Below, piece after piece: positions 1-7,801 of a stretch of DNA of 64,000 nucleotides. The translations under genes and the position numbers were made by a program. The notes under the pieces are model-generated. The model worked only from the letters and a program-made list of their open reading frames with translations. It ran no database searches and was not told the DNA's origin. The stretch comes from Acidobacteriota bacterium (GTDB taxonomy: Bacteria; Acidobacteriota; Vicinamibacteria; Vicinamibacterales; SCN-69-37), in NCBI GenBank assembly GCA_016716905.1, contig JADJUS010000004.1:248001-312000 (forward strand), in the 5' to 3' direction. Numbering within the stretch: position 1 is the stretch's first letter; each line of letters begins with the position of its first letter.

Positions 1-704
1 TGCAGGCCCTGGCCGAGCGGTATTCACACGCCGATCTCATGCGTGCGTTCGACCTGCTCGCCATGGCCGAGCGCGACATCCGCACGTCATCCCAGCCGCG
101 CCACACGTTTGAGATGGCGCTGCTCAAGTGGATCCACTTGCGCAAGATGACGCCGATTGAAGAGCTGCTTGCCGGGGGCGTCGCCCCAACCCGGTCAGTT
201 CCGTCAGTTCGGCCAGTTCGGCCAGTTCCGTCAGTTCCGTCAGTTCCGTCAGTTCAGCCAGTTCAGCCAGTTCAGCCAGTTCCGTCAGTTCCGTCAGTTC
301 CGTCAGTTCCTCAGTCGATTAAGTCGAATCTCCTCGCGTCGATCCGCGAAGCGAACAAGTCGTTCTTCGGCATGGTCATCGCGCAGGTGCAGACGGTGGA
401 GGTGGAGGGCGACCGCATCACGTTCAGTTTTGCGCCGGCGCACAAGAATCTGCGCGGGCAACTTGAGGCCAAGCGTGCATGGATTGAGAACCTCGCGCAT
501 AACCTGACAGGGCGGAAGATGACTGTGGCGGTCAAGGAAGCGGAAGGGTCGGCAGTCGTGCCCACGGCGAAGGCGCCGACGGCCGCGGCCGTGGATCCCG
601 CTAAACAGGCCGACCTGCGCGCGCGCGCGAAGGCTGAACCCGCCGTGCAGAACGTGCTCGACGTGTTCGGCGGCGAGATCGAAGACGTAGAGGAGACCCA
701 GTGA
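1..704 (+). CDS. dnaX: DNA polymerase III subunit gamma/tau, C-terminal part
   Basis: This is the 3' part of dnaX, whose product is the clamp-loader ATPase and tau subunit of the replicative polymerase. The frame is open from base 3, so the start lies outside the window. The recognisable piece is the collar region after the AAA+ domain, with the phrase LLKWIHLRKMTPIEELL, followed by a repeat-coded Pro/Val/Ser linker and a tau-like C-terminal domain. Its stop overlaps the GTG start of ybaB by four bases (GTGA). The order dnaX-ybaB-recR is the classic conserved cluster, which makes the call firm. The linker is unusual and is listed separately. Confidence 0.9.
   Translation, partial: QALAERYSHADLMRAFDLLAMAERDIRTSSQPRHTFEMALLKWIHLRKMTPIEELLAGGVAPTRSVPSVRPVRPVPSVPSVPSVQPVQPVQPVPSVPSVPSVPQSIKSNLLASIREANKSFFGMVIAQVQTVEVEGDRITFSFAPAHKNLRGQLEAKRAWIENLAHNLTGRKMTVAVKEAEGSAVVPTAKAPTAAAVDPAKQADLRARAKAEPAVQNVLDVFGGEIEDVEETQ
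196..312 (+). repeat. 9-bp minisatellite inside dnaX
   Basis: Thirteen head-to-tail 9-bp units begin with CAGTTC and end in CGT, GGC, AGC or CTC. The order of endings is CGT, GGC x2, CGT x3, AGC x3, CGT x3, CTC. The period equals three codons, so the array is translated as Pro-Val-Ser, Pro-Val-Arg and Pro-Val-Gln triplets without breaking the frame. The blockwise order suggests local duplication of units. Confidence 0.95.
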
Positions 705-1012
705 ACATTCAAGACATGATGAAACAGGCGCAGCAGATGCAGGAGCGCCTGCAGAAGCAGATGGCCGAGATGCGCGTGGAAGCCACTGCGGGTGGCGGCA
801 TGGTCACGGTCACCGTCAGCGGCACCAAGCAGCTCTTGTCACTGCGGCTCGACCCCGAAGTGGTCTCGAAAGACGATGTGGAGATGCTGCAGGATTTGAT
901 TGTGGCGGCCACGAACGATGCGCATCGGAAAGTGGACGAGGCGCTGGCCAATCAGATGCAGGGTCAGCTCCAGAACCTGACGGGCGGCATGCGACTGCCT
1001 GGTCTCAATTGA
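701..1012 (+). CDS. ybaB: YbaB/EbfC family nucleoid-associated protein
   Basis: This is a 103-residue protein of the YbaB/EbfC family, small dimeric DNA-binding proteins found in the dnaX-recR cluster. The N-terminal Met/Gln-rich helix (MMKQAQQMQERLQKQ) and the later region with VSGTKQLLSLRLDP are typical. It starts at GTG 701, overlapping the dnaX stop by four bases, and its TGA overlaps the ATG of recR by one base, so translation is probably coupled. Length matches the family. Confidence 0.92.
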   Translation: MNIQDMMKQAQQMQERLQKQMAEMRVEATAGGGMVTVTVSGTKQLLSLRLDPEVVSKDDVEMLQDLIVAATNDAHRKVDEALANQMQGQLQNLTGGMRLPGLN

Positions 1013-1606
1013 TGCACCACGATCCGCTGGGCGAACTCGTGACCGCGCTGCAGCGCCTGCCGGGTATCGGGGCGAAAAGCGCCCAGCGTCTGGCCTACCA
1101 TCTGCTCAAAACCACGCGGGAAGACGTGGACGCGCTGTGCGCTGCCATGCTTTCGGTCAAGAATCGCGTCACCTACTGTTCCATCTGCAGCAACATCACG
1201 GATGTGGACCCGTGTCACTACTGCACAGACCCTGCGCGCGAGGGCCGCACGATGTGTGTGGTGGAGCAGCCAGAGAATGTGTGGGCGGTGGAGCGCACGC
1301 GCGGATTCCGCGGCAAAATGCCACGTGCTGATGGGCACCATCGCGCCGCTGCAGGGCATCGGGCCTGACGACCTGAAGATCAAGGGCCTGCTCAGCCGGG
1401 TGGCCGACGGCAGCGTGGAGGAAGTCATCCTCGCCACCAACCCCACGGTTGAAGGCGAAGCGACGGCGCTGTACCTGGCGAAACTCCTCAAGCCCCTGGG
1501 CGTGCGCGTCAGCCGCATCGCGATGGGCGTGCCCGTGGGCTCAGACCTGGACTACACCGACGAGTTCACCATGTCCAAGGCCATGGAAGGCCGCAGGGAT
1601 ATGTAG
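1012..1606 (+). CDS. recR: Recombination mediator RecR (frameshifted)
   Basis: RecR acts with RecF/RecO to load RecA on gapped DNA. The N-terminal part has the helix-hairpin-helix phrase LQRLPGIGAKSAQRLAYHLL, then the four-Cys zinc finger (CSICSN..CHYC). The Toprim domain continues in another frame from about 1320, with GIGPDDL, ATNPTVEGEATALYL and GVPVGSDLDY. One extra A in the AAAA run at 1315-1318 explains the break: removing one A gives RGKCHVLMGTIAPLQGIGP, as expected for RecR. ATG 1012 overlaps the ybaB stop. A sequencing indel is more likely than real loss, because all family residues on both sides are intact. Confidence 0.88.
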
Positions 1607-1615
1607 AGCGCCCTG

Positions 1616-1680
1616 AAAACGACCTCTGAGGGTAGTTTTTTGTGGGGCTGAGAAAAAACTACCTCAGAGGTCGTTTTCTT
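1616..1680. terminator. Bidirectional hairpin terminator, repeat family C
   Basis: A long inverted repeat (arms 1616-1641 and 1653-1677) built on AAAACGACCTCTGAGG, with one bulged G, separates recR from the oppositely oriented receiver gene. T-runs follow on both strands, so it can end transcription from both sides. The same core palindrome recurs at 42565-42606 and 59399-59460. Confidence 0.8.
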
Positions 1681-1682
1681 AT

Positions 1683-1721
1683 CCTCGTAGGGCGGCCTGG
1701 GTCTCAAGGCCGCCGATCTAC
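1683..1721 (-). repeat. Family A hairpin repeat
   Basis: A copy of the dispersed hairpin with arms GGCGGCCT and AGGCCGCC around a GGGTCTCA loop, preceded by CGTAG. The TAG stop codon of the receiver gene (1718-1720) lies in its outer edge. Confidence 0.75.
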
Positions 1722-2062
1722 CCCGCCAACATCTTATTGACCGTCTCCACCACCATCGTCGTCCGCATCGGTTTCTGCATGAACGCGGACGGGGGCGGCG
1801 GCGCCAGGTCGGGGCTGGGCAGGTAGCCAGACATCAGGATGACGGGAAGCGTGGGCTGGCGCTCGCGGAACTTCTCCGTCAACTCGCGGCCGTTGACGTT
1901 GGGCAGCACGTAGTCCACGATCAGCAGGTCGATCGCGTCTTCCACGGCCAGCGCCGCCACCGCATCCCCACAGATGATCACCCGGTGTCCCTGGCGTTCC
2001 AGGATACGGGCGATCAACTGCCGAATCGAGGGCTCGTCGTCTACCACCAGGATTGTGGCCAT
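1718..2062 (-). CDS. Single-domain response regulator receiver protein
   Basis: This is a CheY-like receiver domain of 114 residues with no output domain. The expected residues are present: acidic pair D8/D9 (LVVDDE), phospho-acceptor D50 (LLIVDYVLP), S78 (ILMSGY) and K97 (FMQKPMR). ATG at 2062 is chosen because homologous domains begin at this MATILVVDD, although the frame opens further upstream. It lies two bases downstream of the flippase-like gene on the same strand and is probably cotranscribed with it. No partner kinase is adjacent, so its signal source is unknown. Confidence 0.85.
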   Translation of the reverse strand: MATILVVDDEPSIRQLIARILERQGHRVIICGDAVAALAVEDAIDLLIVDYVLPNVNGRELTEKFRERQPTLPVILMSGYLPSPDLAPPPPSAFMQKPMRTTMVVETVNKMLAG

Positions 2063-2064
2063 GG

Positions 2065-3083
2065 CTAGAGGATACGCCTGATCGCCCGGCGTCCGAGTAA
2101 CCCCAGTCCAACCCCCGCCCACACCAGCATGCGGGCTTTTCTGACCAGGGCCAGGGTCAGTCCAGCGGCCGAACCCAGGCCCAGCATCTCGGTAAAGCCC
2201 GACGTTGTGACCTCGTCCACGCCCACACGCAGGGGCACGGCGCGGAACGCAACGTTGATGAATCGATTCACGGTATCGAGCAGGAACGCGTTGAGCAGCG
2301 TGGCAGAGCCCGTCCGCGCGGCCGAAGGGTCAGCCACGCTTCGGCGATGCTCGCCAGATGGAACGCGGCCTCACACGCGATGACCACGCCGAGGCGCCAG
2401 GGGCTGGCAGAGAGCGCGCTGTACGTGCGCGTTTCGACGCGCTCCAACTGGTCAAGCCAGCCGGCCACGCGCGGTCCTGGGGGACGCGACAGGAACCTGC
2501 GCGCCAGCGCCGTGGACCAGGACCTCGCCACGGCAGCCAACGCCGGCCGCGAGCGCGCGAGCCACACGGCGGCCGCGAGTACGCCGCCCATCACGGCCAG
2601 CGACACCCAGAGGGCCACCCGCAGCGAGTCGGGCACCACAAACGTGGCGAGCAGGGTGATCGTTCCGCCGAGAATGACCGAGGCCACCGACACGCTGTAG
2701 AAAAAATTCTCTGCGGTTAATGCCGCGAACGCCTCTGCGGCCGGCGCATGCCGCGTCACGTAGAACGCCTTGGCGGGCTCGGAGACCAGCAGCGACAGGA
2801 ATGAGAGATTGCCGAGTGCGTCGCCGCTGATCGTGGCGGCCGTGGCACTTGAAAGTGGTACCGGTCGGCCGATCAGCGTGATCCACGCCATCGAGCGTGC
2901 CGCGAAGCGAAACAGCGACAATCCGAGGATGGCCAGGAACCCCCGCCAGCCCACCGCCTTAAACCCGTCACCGATGTGGTCCAGTCCCACCAGCCGGACC
3001 TGCCACACCAGGAGGGCCAGCCCGACAATTGCGAGGAGTGTTCCCGTCAGGGATGGGCGACGAGACGACACGGTCTGAATCAT
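2065..3083 (-). CDS. Lysylphosphatidylglycerol synthase/flippase-like (YbhN-type) membrane protein, frameshifted
   Basis: This is an integral membrane protein of the flippase-like family that includes the membrane half of MprF and YbhN. Several hydrophobic segments are visible, including one at the N-terminus and one with LGNLSFLSLLVSEPAKAFY, the family's conserved lipid-binding region. The C-terminal part, with NAFLLDTVNRFINVAF and PLRVGVDE, is in a different frame. A one-base indel between about 2310 and 2335 is therefore needed to join both halves. ATG 3083 gives MIQTVSSRR as the N-terminus. The substrate is unknown. Confidence 0.75.
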
Positions 3084-3107
3084 CCCATACGTGTCTATAA
3101 TCGGTAG

Positions 3108-3744
3108 ATGATTCCCGCCGCCTACGCCATGCCTGTGGCGGCGATCCTCGCCATCAGCGGCGCGGTGGCGTGTTTTGCGGGCTATCGGTTGTTTCCGCAT
3201 CGTGCTGGGTGTATGCGGATTCATCCTCGGCGCGATGATCACGTCGTCTGTGATGGGCACGGCGAATGTGTGGGCGCTGGTGCTGGCCGCGGGGGTGGGC
3301 GGGCTCCTCGGCGCGGGTCTGATGATTGCGGCGTACTTCGTCGGCGTGGGCCTTGTGGGCGCCGGGCTCGCGTCGCTGGTGCTGCACCTGGTGTGGCGGG
3401 CGATTGGTGGGGAGCCGCCGACGGCGCTGCTGGTGGTGATGGCGGTGCTGGGCGCGTTGGGGGCGTTGTCGATCGCGCGTCAGGTGGTGGTGTTCGGCAC
3501 GGCACTGGCCGGGTCGTGGACGCTCATCGTGGGCGCGCTGGCGTTGGCGGGCGACAGGTTCAACGGGATTTCGGTGACGCCCGAGAATATCTGGGTGGTG
3601 TACGGGACCGGCCCGTTGCCGGGGAACTGGTGGGTTACTGGTGCGTGGGTGGTGCTGGCGATGGCCGGTGCGGTGGTGCAGATGACCACGACCACGCGGG
3701 GCGGCAAGTCAAAGAAGTCCGGCGGAGGTCGCCGGCAACAATAG
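3108..3744 (+). CDS. DUF4203-like multi-pass membrane protein, frameshifted
   Basis: This is a small, very hydrophobic Gly/Ala/Val-rich protein with about six to seven membrane segments, resembling the DUF4203 (TMEM198-like) family, whose role in bacteria is not known. The start MIPAAYAMPVAAILAISGA is in one frame. From FRIVLGVCGFILGAMI onward it continues in another. Removing one C at 3195-3196 joins them into GYRLFRIVLGVCGF, which fits the family. The C-terminus is Lys/Gly-rich and probably cytoplasmic. The divergent start lies about 25 bases from the flippase gene start. Confidence 0.65.
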
Positions 3745-3754
3745 GGGAGAGCGC

Positions 3755-4192
3755 ATGGAGTTTTCACGTCACTGCACCATCAATTGGACCGGGTCCGTCA
3801 TGGAAGGGTCGGGCGCCGTTGCGGCCGGGTCGGGCGCGTTCAGCCTGCCGGTCACGTTTCCGCGCCGCATTGGCGAGCCCGAGGGCATGACGAGTCCCGA
3901 GGAGTTGATGGCTGCCGCGCACGCGGCGTGTTTCGCGATGGCGCTTAACGGCGCCGTGGGCCGCAAGGGTGGGGCGATTGCCAAGACGCAGATCACCTGC
4001 GAGGTGACGGCGGACAAGGGTGATGCCGGGATCAAGATCACGACGTCGGCGCTCTCGCTCGTGGCCGAGGGCGTGACCGGCCTGGACGCCGCGGCGCTCA
4101 CCGCCGTGGCGCACGAAGCCGAGTCCAAGTGCCCGGTGTCGAACGCGTACCGCGGCTCGATGACGGTGACGCTGGACGTCGTCGTCAAGTAG
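3755..4192 (+). CDS. OsmC/Ohr family peroxiredoxin
   Basis: This is a 145-residue OsmC-type thiol peroxidase that would reduce organic hydroperoxides in the cytoplasm. Both redox cysteines are in place: one in AAAHAACFAMAL in the central helix and one in ESKCPVSNAY near the C-terminus. The N-terminal MEFSRHCTINWTGSV strand and the TSPEELMAAAHA motif are typical of the OsmC rather than the Ohr subgroup. ATG 3755 follows a GGGGAGA-type ribosome site, 10 bases after the preceding gene, so the two may be cotranscribed. Confidence 0.88.
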   Translation: MEFSRHCTINWTGSVMEGSGAVAAGSGAFSLPVTFPRRIGEPEGMTSPEELMAAAHAACFAMALNGAVGRKGGAIAKTQITCEVTADKGDAGIKITTSALSLVAEGVTGLDAAALTAVAHEAESKCPVSNAYRGSMTVTLDVVVK

Positions 4193-4228
4193 CCGCCGAC
4201 GTCGGCGTCGGGGTCCTGGGGCTTGCCT

Positions 4229-4322
4229 CGCCGTAGCGCGAAGCGCGAAGGCGGGTAGCGCGGCCTGAACTTCAAGGCCGCGGCTCTTGCCCTCGTAGCT
4301 CGGCCTGTTCCTCAAGGCCGAG
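4229..4322 (+). repeat. Cluster of dispersed hairpin repeats (family A and a CCGTAGC/GGCGAAGGCGG variant)
   Basis: The 3' flank of the OsmC gene holds a CGCCGTAGC...GCGAAGGCGGG segment, then two family A hairpins: 4255-4281 (GCGGCCT..AGGCCGC) and 4294-4322 (CTCGGCCT..AGGCCGAG). All lie between the OsmC gene and tRNA-Asn. Confidence 0.75.
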
Positions 4323-4374
4323 GCTCTTGTACTTGCTCCGCTTGCACGCCACGTTCTAAGATTGGGGTTCTCGT

Positions 4375-4449
4375 TCCTCGGTAGCTCAACGGCAGAGCAT
4401 CCGGCTGTTAACCGGAGGGTTGCTGGTTCGAATCCAGCCCGAGGAGCCA
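4375..4449 (+). tRNA. tRNA-Asn (GTT anticodon)
   Basis: A full cloverleaf folds. The acceptor arms are TCCTCGG and CCGAGGA with G discriminator and encoded CCA. The D arm is GCTC/GAGC. The anticodon stem is TCCGG/CCGGA with loop CTGTTAA (anticodon GTT), and the T arm is GCTGG-TTCGAAT-CCAGC. The anticodon reads AAC/AAT, so it charges asparagine. Confidence 0.95.
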
Positions 4450-4642
4450 AATTTCACTCCGCTCAACTTGGCACCTCGGGCCGGATTCTTGGCCACCGCC
4501 GCGCTCTCGCGCGGCTCGGCACGAATCCAGAGTGGCGGCCAAGGCACCGATCATCGAAATTTGGCGACGGTTTCGGCGCGCCGTAGCCTTGGCGAAGGCG
4601 GGCCCGAGGAGCCGCGCTCGGCACGAATCCGCGTCACCACCC
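4450..4642. other. Region after tRNA-Asn with partial tRNA 3'-end duplication
   Basis: No gene is seen. The tRNA 3' end CCCGAGGAGCC (4438-4448) is repeated exactly at 4603-4613, and GCCAAATTT at 4446-4454 is inverted at 4557-4565. A CCGTAGC..GGCGAAGGCGGG repeat segment lies at about 4580-4602. These traces would fit old integration at the tRNA gene, but no integrase is nearby. Confidence 0.4.
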
Positions 4643-4692
4643 CATTCCGGGCACATGGGTAACACTTCATTCCGGGCACATAGGTGACACTT
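4643..4692. repeat. Tandem 25-bp direct repeat, possible insertion-sequence end
   Basis: Two adjacent 25-bp copies (4643-4667 and 4668-4692) differ at two positions and begin CATTCCGGGCACAT. Such doubled units resemble the terminal repeats found at ends of some integrase-type insertion sequences, but no transposase gene is present. The second copy abuts the stop codon of the DHFR-like gene. Confidence 0.55.
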
Positions 4693-4693
4693 A

Positions 4694-5224
4694 CTACGCA
4701 GGAACGTAGGTCAACCTGATCACATCGTCGCCAATCCGATCACTAGTCACAAGGCGAAGCGGCGGTCTGGTCCCGGCGAAATAGGGCCTGCCGTGACCAA
4801 GCACGACAGGGTGCAGATAGATTCGATACTCATCGATCAGGCCAAGTTCGGTCAGGCTGCGCGCCAGGTCCGGCCCAGCAACTTCGATTTCCCCCTCGCG
4901 CTCGGCCTTCAGTTTGCGGATCGCGCCCTCAAGATCACCCTCAACAAGCCTGGCGTTGGGGCCGACCGACTTCAACGTGCGAGAGACCACCCATTTCGGC
5001 TGCTTCCGCCACGCCGCCGCGAAAGCGCGTTCGTCGGCACCCCAGTCAGGTTGGTCGTCGTCCCAGTAACGCATGACCTCATACATCTGGCGACCGTACA
5101 CACTGCCCGCCTGGCACTGAGCCTCCTCGACGAAGTGGCGGAAAAGCGTGGGGCCTGGCGCAAACGCTGTATGGTCAACGTAGCCGTCCAGTGACTGGTT
5201 CATTCCGAATACAAGCCTGGCCAT
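4694..5224 (-). CDS. Dihydrofolate reductase family protein (RibD C-terminal-like)
   Basis: This is a 176-residue cytoplasmic protein with the RibD C-terminal/DHFR-like fold, related to YyaP/YwjB, which would bind NADPH. The N-terminus MARLVFGMNQSLDGYVD is the characteristic first strand and loop. GSVYGRQMYEVM and PKWVVSRTLK follow, then the nucleotide-binding strand EIEVAGPDLARSL and a late HPVVLGHGRPYF segment. The real substrate is unknown; these proteins are not the main folate enzyme. It stands alone, with ATG 5224 preceded by a GGAGAAG site. Confidence 0.85.
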   Translation of the reverse strand: MARLVFGMNQSLDGYVDHTAFAPGPTLFRHFVEEAQCQAGSVYGRQMYEVMRYWDDDQPDWGADERAFAAAWRKQPKWVVSRTLKSVGPNARLVEGDLEGAIRKLKAEREGEIEVAGPDLARSLTELGLIDEYRIYLHPVVLGHGRPYFAGTRPPLRLVTSDRIGDDVIRLTYVPA

Positions 5225-5323
5225 ACAACTTCTCCTTCAATTGGCGCGGCCAAAGCCACGCCCTCCGTTTGCTCCATTACCGACATACTACGCGCATGTC
5301 GGAACGGCGTTAGAATCGCCGCC

Positions 5324-6193
5324 ATGACACGCGCATCTGGCCCTGTCCTCCTCTTCGCTGCGATTGCGTTCGTCCCCGCTGTCGGCCCCGCCCTGATTGC
5401 GGACCAGAACGCCGCGACATCGGTGCAGTACACGTCGCCCGCGGGCGTCGAGTACCGCTCGCTGCCGGATAACGAGGCGGTCACGAACACCCGCGCGGCA
5501 CTGGCGGCCGATCCGCGCAACGTCGCCCGAATGATCGACCTTGGTGTGGCGCAGTCGGGTGCCCGTCAGTTCCGCGAAGCGATCGCCACGTTCACGCGAG
5601 GGCTCGAGATCGAGCCCAACAACGCGCTGCTGTTGCGGTGGCGCGGGCATCGGTATCTCTCCATCCGCGAATTTGACCGCGCGCATGCCGACCTCACCCG
5701 CGGCGGCGGCATCGACCCCTCGATCTACGGCATCTGGTATCACCTGGGCATCGTGCAATTCGCGCGTGGCGATTTTGCGGCGGCGGCTGCTTCGTTCGAA
5801 CGCGCGCAACCCATCGCGCCAGATCCGGGTGAACTGGCCGGCTCCACCGACTGGTTGTGGATGTCGCTCAGTCGTGCCGGCCGCGCCGCGGAAGCGAAGG
5901 CGATGCTCGACCGCAGGCCAGAGTCCCGCCTTCCACCCATCGACAACGCCTACACCCGTCGTCTGAAGCTGTATCGCGGCGAGATCGGGCCGGCCGACGT
6001 GATTGCGCCTGCGGATACCGATGAGGTGCAGATCGCCACGCTCGCCTTTGGCCTCGGCAACTGGCACCTCGTCAAGGGCAGCGCGGCTCAGGCTCGGGCG
6101 GCGTTCGAACGGTCAGTGCGAGCAAGCGGCGGATGGCCCGGCTTCGGGTTCATCCTGTCGGAAGTGGAACTCCAGCGGGTTTCAGGTACGTAG
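5324..6193 (+). CDS. Secreted TPR-repeat protein
   Basis: This is a 289-residue protein with a signal-like N-terminus (about residues 1-26) and at least four tetratricopeptide repeats. Clear repeat helices include GARQFREAIATFTRGLEIEP, REFDRAHADLTRGGGI and ARGDFAAAAASFERAQPI. It is likely a periplasmic scaffold or partner-binding protein; no catalytic motif is seen. Its stop (ACG TAG) is supplied by the family A repeat that starts at 6189, so the last Gly-Thr are repeat-coded or repeat-adjacent. The partner is not evident from the neighbours. Confidence 0.75.
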   Translation: MTRASGPVLLFAAIAFVPAVGPALIADQNAATSVQYTSPAGVEYRSLPDNEAVTNTRAALAADPRNVARMIDLGVAQSGARQFREAIATFTRGLEIEPNNALLLRWRGHRYLSIREFDRAHADLTRGGGIDPSIYGIWYHLGIVQFARGDFAAAAASFERAQPIAPDPGELAGSTDWLWMSLSRAGRAAEAKAMLDRRPESRLPPIDNAYTRRLKLYRGEIGPADVIAPADTDEVQIATLAFGLGNWHLVKGSAAQARAAFERSVRASGGWPGFGFILSEVELQRVSGT

Positions 6194-6274
6194 CTCGGGC
6201 TGTTCCTTAAGCCCGAGAGAGTCCTCGGCCTTGAGGAACAGGCCGAGCTACGTTAGGGAACAGGCCGAGCTACG
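6189..6274. repeat. Three family A hairpins, inverted pair
   Basis: One forward copy (6189-6217, CTCGGGCT..AGCCCGAG), one reverse copy (6224-6252, CTCGGCCT..AGGCCGAG) and one partial reverse copy (6256-6274). Each copy can fold, and the forward and reverse copies can also pair with each other. The cluster fills the gap between the TPR and PQQ-propeller genes. Confidence 0.8.
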
Positions 6275-6304
6275 TTTCCGGCCGTCGCGGCTATGATTCA
6301 TTAC

Positions 6305-7801
6305 ATGCGACATCGCACCAAGGTCCTGCTCACAGTCGCGGCGCTCGGCGCGGTCCCGCTCGTCGGCCCGATACTCGCGCAGGCACCCGCACCGCCCGCG
6401 GTGCAATCAACCGCGCGGCCGACCGCGCAGGCAGCAGTGACGCCTGGAAACTGGCCGCGTTTTCGGGGCCCGAACTCGAATCCGGTCTCGGAGAATCCGA
6501 ATCTCCCGGTCAGCTGGTCGAAGACCGAAAACGTCGAGTGGGTCACCGACGTGCCTGGGGTCGGCTGGTCCTCCCCGGTGGTGTGGGGGAATCGCGTCTT
6601 CGTCACCGCCGCCACAAGCGACAAACCAATGAAGCCACCCTCCCAAGGGGTGGACTTCAGCAACGAATACCTCGCCGAGCTGCGGAAGCAGGGGCTTACG
6701 GCTGCGGAGGCCAACAAGAAGCTGTATGAGCGCGATCGCGAGATGCCCGACGAGATCGTCATCGGCCTCACGCTGTTCTGCTACGACCTCGAGACCGGAA
6801 AGAAGCTGTGGGAACGCGAGATGTACAAAGGCCGGCCCGCCGGTGGACGCCACAGCAAGAACAGCTTCGCGTCTGAGACGCCCACGACCGACGGCGAGCG
6901 AGTCTATGTCTACCTCACCGACTACGGGCTCTTCGCATACGACTTCGAAGGGAAGCAGACGTGGACGACGCCGCTGAAGTCTCACGCGACCACTCGTGAC
7001 TGGGGCACCGGCGCCTCCGCCGCGCTGCACAAGGATCGCCTGTTCGTCCTGAACGACAACGAAGAGCAGAGCTTCGTCGCGGCCTTCGATACCCGGACCG
7101 GGAAAGAGATCTGGCGCACGCCACGCACCGTGCAACCGGCGCGGAAGACAGGATGGTCCACGCCATTCGTGTGGGAGAACCGTGCGCGGACCGAACTGGT
7201 CACGCTCGGGCCAGGCGTCGCCATCAGCTACGGCTTGGACGGCGCCGAGCTCTGGCGCATGAATCGCATGGGCGGCTACGCCATTCAGAGCCCATTTGCC
7301 TGGAACGACTTCCTCTTTGTCACTTCAGGCGCAGGCGGTGAGGATAACAGGCCGATTGTCGCGATTCGCGCCGGTGGTGCCGGCGACATCACACCGCCAG
7401 CGGCAGAGACCAGCAATGATCACGTCATGTGGTACGACCGGGCTGCCGGCGGCACGTACTTGCCCACCCCGGTCATCTACAAGGATGCGTTGTATGTCCT
7501 CAACGACAAGGGCATCTTCTCGCGCCGCAACCCTGAAACCGGTGAGCGCATCTATCAGTCGCGCGTTGCGCCGGGGGCGGCGGCGTTCACGGCCTCGCCG
7601 TGGGCCTACAACGGTCACGTCTTCGTGATGAGCGAAGAAGGCGACACGTTCGTCATCGATGCGGGCCCCGAGAATAAAGAGTACCGGCTCGTGCGCACAA
7701 ATTCTCTCGACGATTTCTCCATGGCGACGCCGGCGATCGTCGGCGACAGGCTTCTGATCAGGACGCAGCACCACCTGTATTCGATCCGCAATCGCAAATA
7801 G
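6305..7801 (+). CDS. Secreted PQQ/BamB-like beta-propeller protein
   Basis: This is a roughly 498-residue secreted protein made of PQQ-enzyme-type propeller blades, related to BamB-like and quinoprotein-like proteins. The signal peptide covers about residues 1-28 (RTKVLLTVAALGAVPL) and is followed by an Ala/Pro linker and the phrase NWPRFRGPNSNPV that marks this family in Acidobacteria and Planctomycetes. Blades contain repeats such as WSSPVVWGNRVFV, CYDLETGKKLWE and AFDTRTGKEIWRT. No heme or dehydrogenase residues were recognised, so enzymatic activity is not claimed. ATG 6305 is preferred over 6293 because it begins the signal peptide. Confidence 0.85.
   Translation: MRHRTKVLLTVAALGAVPLVGPILAQAPAPPAVQSTARPTAQAAVTPGNWPRFRGPNSNPVSENPNLPVSWSKTENVEWVTDVPGVGWSSPVVWGNRVFVTAATSDKPMKPPSQGVDFSNEYLAELRKQGLTAAEANKKLYERDREMPDEIVIGLTLFCYDLETGKKLWEREMYKGRPAGGRHSKNSFASETPTTDGERVYVYLTDYGLFAYDFEGKQTWTTPLKSHATTRDWGTGASAALHKDRLFVLNDNEEQSFVAAFDTRTGKEIWRTPRTVQPARKTGWSTPFVWENRARTELVTLGPGVAISYGLDGAELWRMNRMGGYAIQSPFAWNDFLFVTSGAGGEDNRPIVAIRAGGAGDITPPAAETSNDHVMWYDRAAGGTYLPTPVIYKDALYVLNDKGIFSRRNPETGERIYQSRVAPGAAAFTASPWAYNGHVFVMSEEGDTFVIDAGPENKEYRLVRTNSLDDFSMATPAIVGDRLLIRTQHHLYSIRNRK

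Noticed and set aside
196..312. CRISPR array
   Set aside because: The units are 9 bp without spacers and lie in frame inside dnaX.
1315..1318. Programmed frameshift in recR
   Set aside because: The AAAA run is short, no downstream stimulator is visible, RecR is not known to use frameshifting, and similar indels recur across the window.
4643..4692. Complete insertion sequence near tRNA-Asn
   Set aside because: Only the doubled 25-bp unit is present; no transposase gene lies on either side.
6189..6274. CRISPR-like or integron-like array made by repeated hairpins
   Set aside because: Copies are inverted and irregularly spaced, with no unique spacers and no cas or integrase genes; they are dispersed hairpin repeats.
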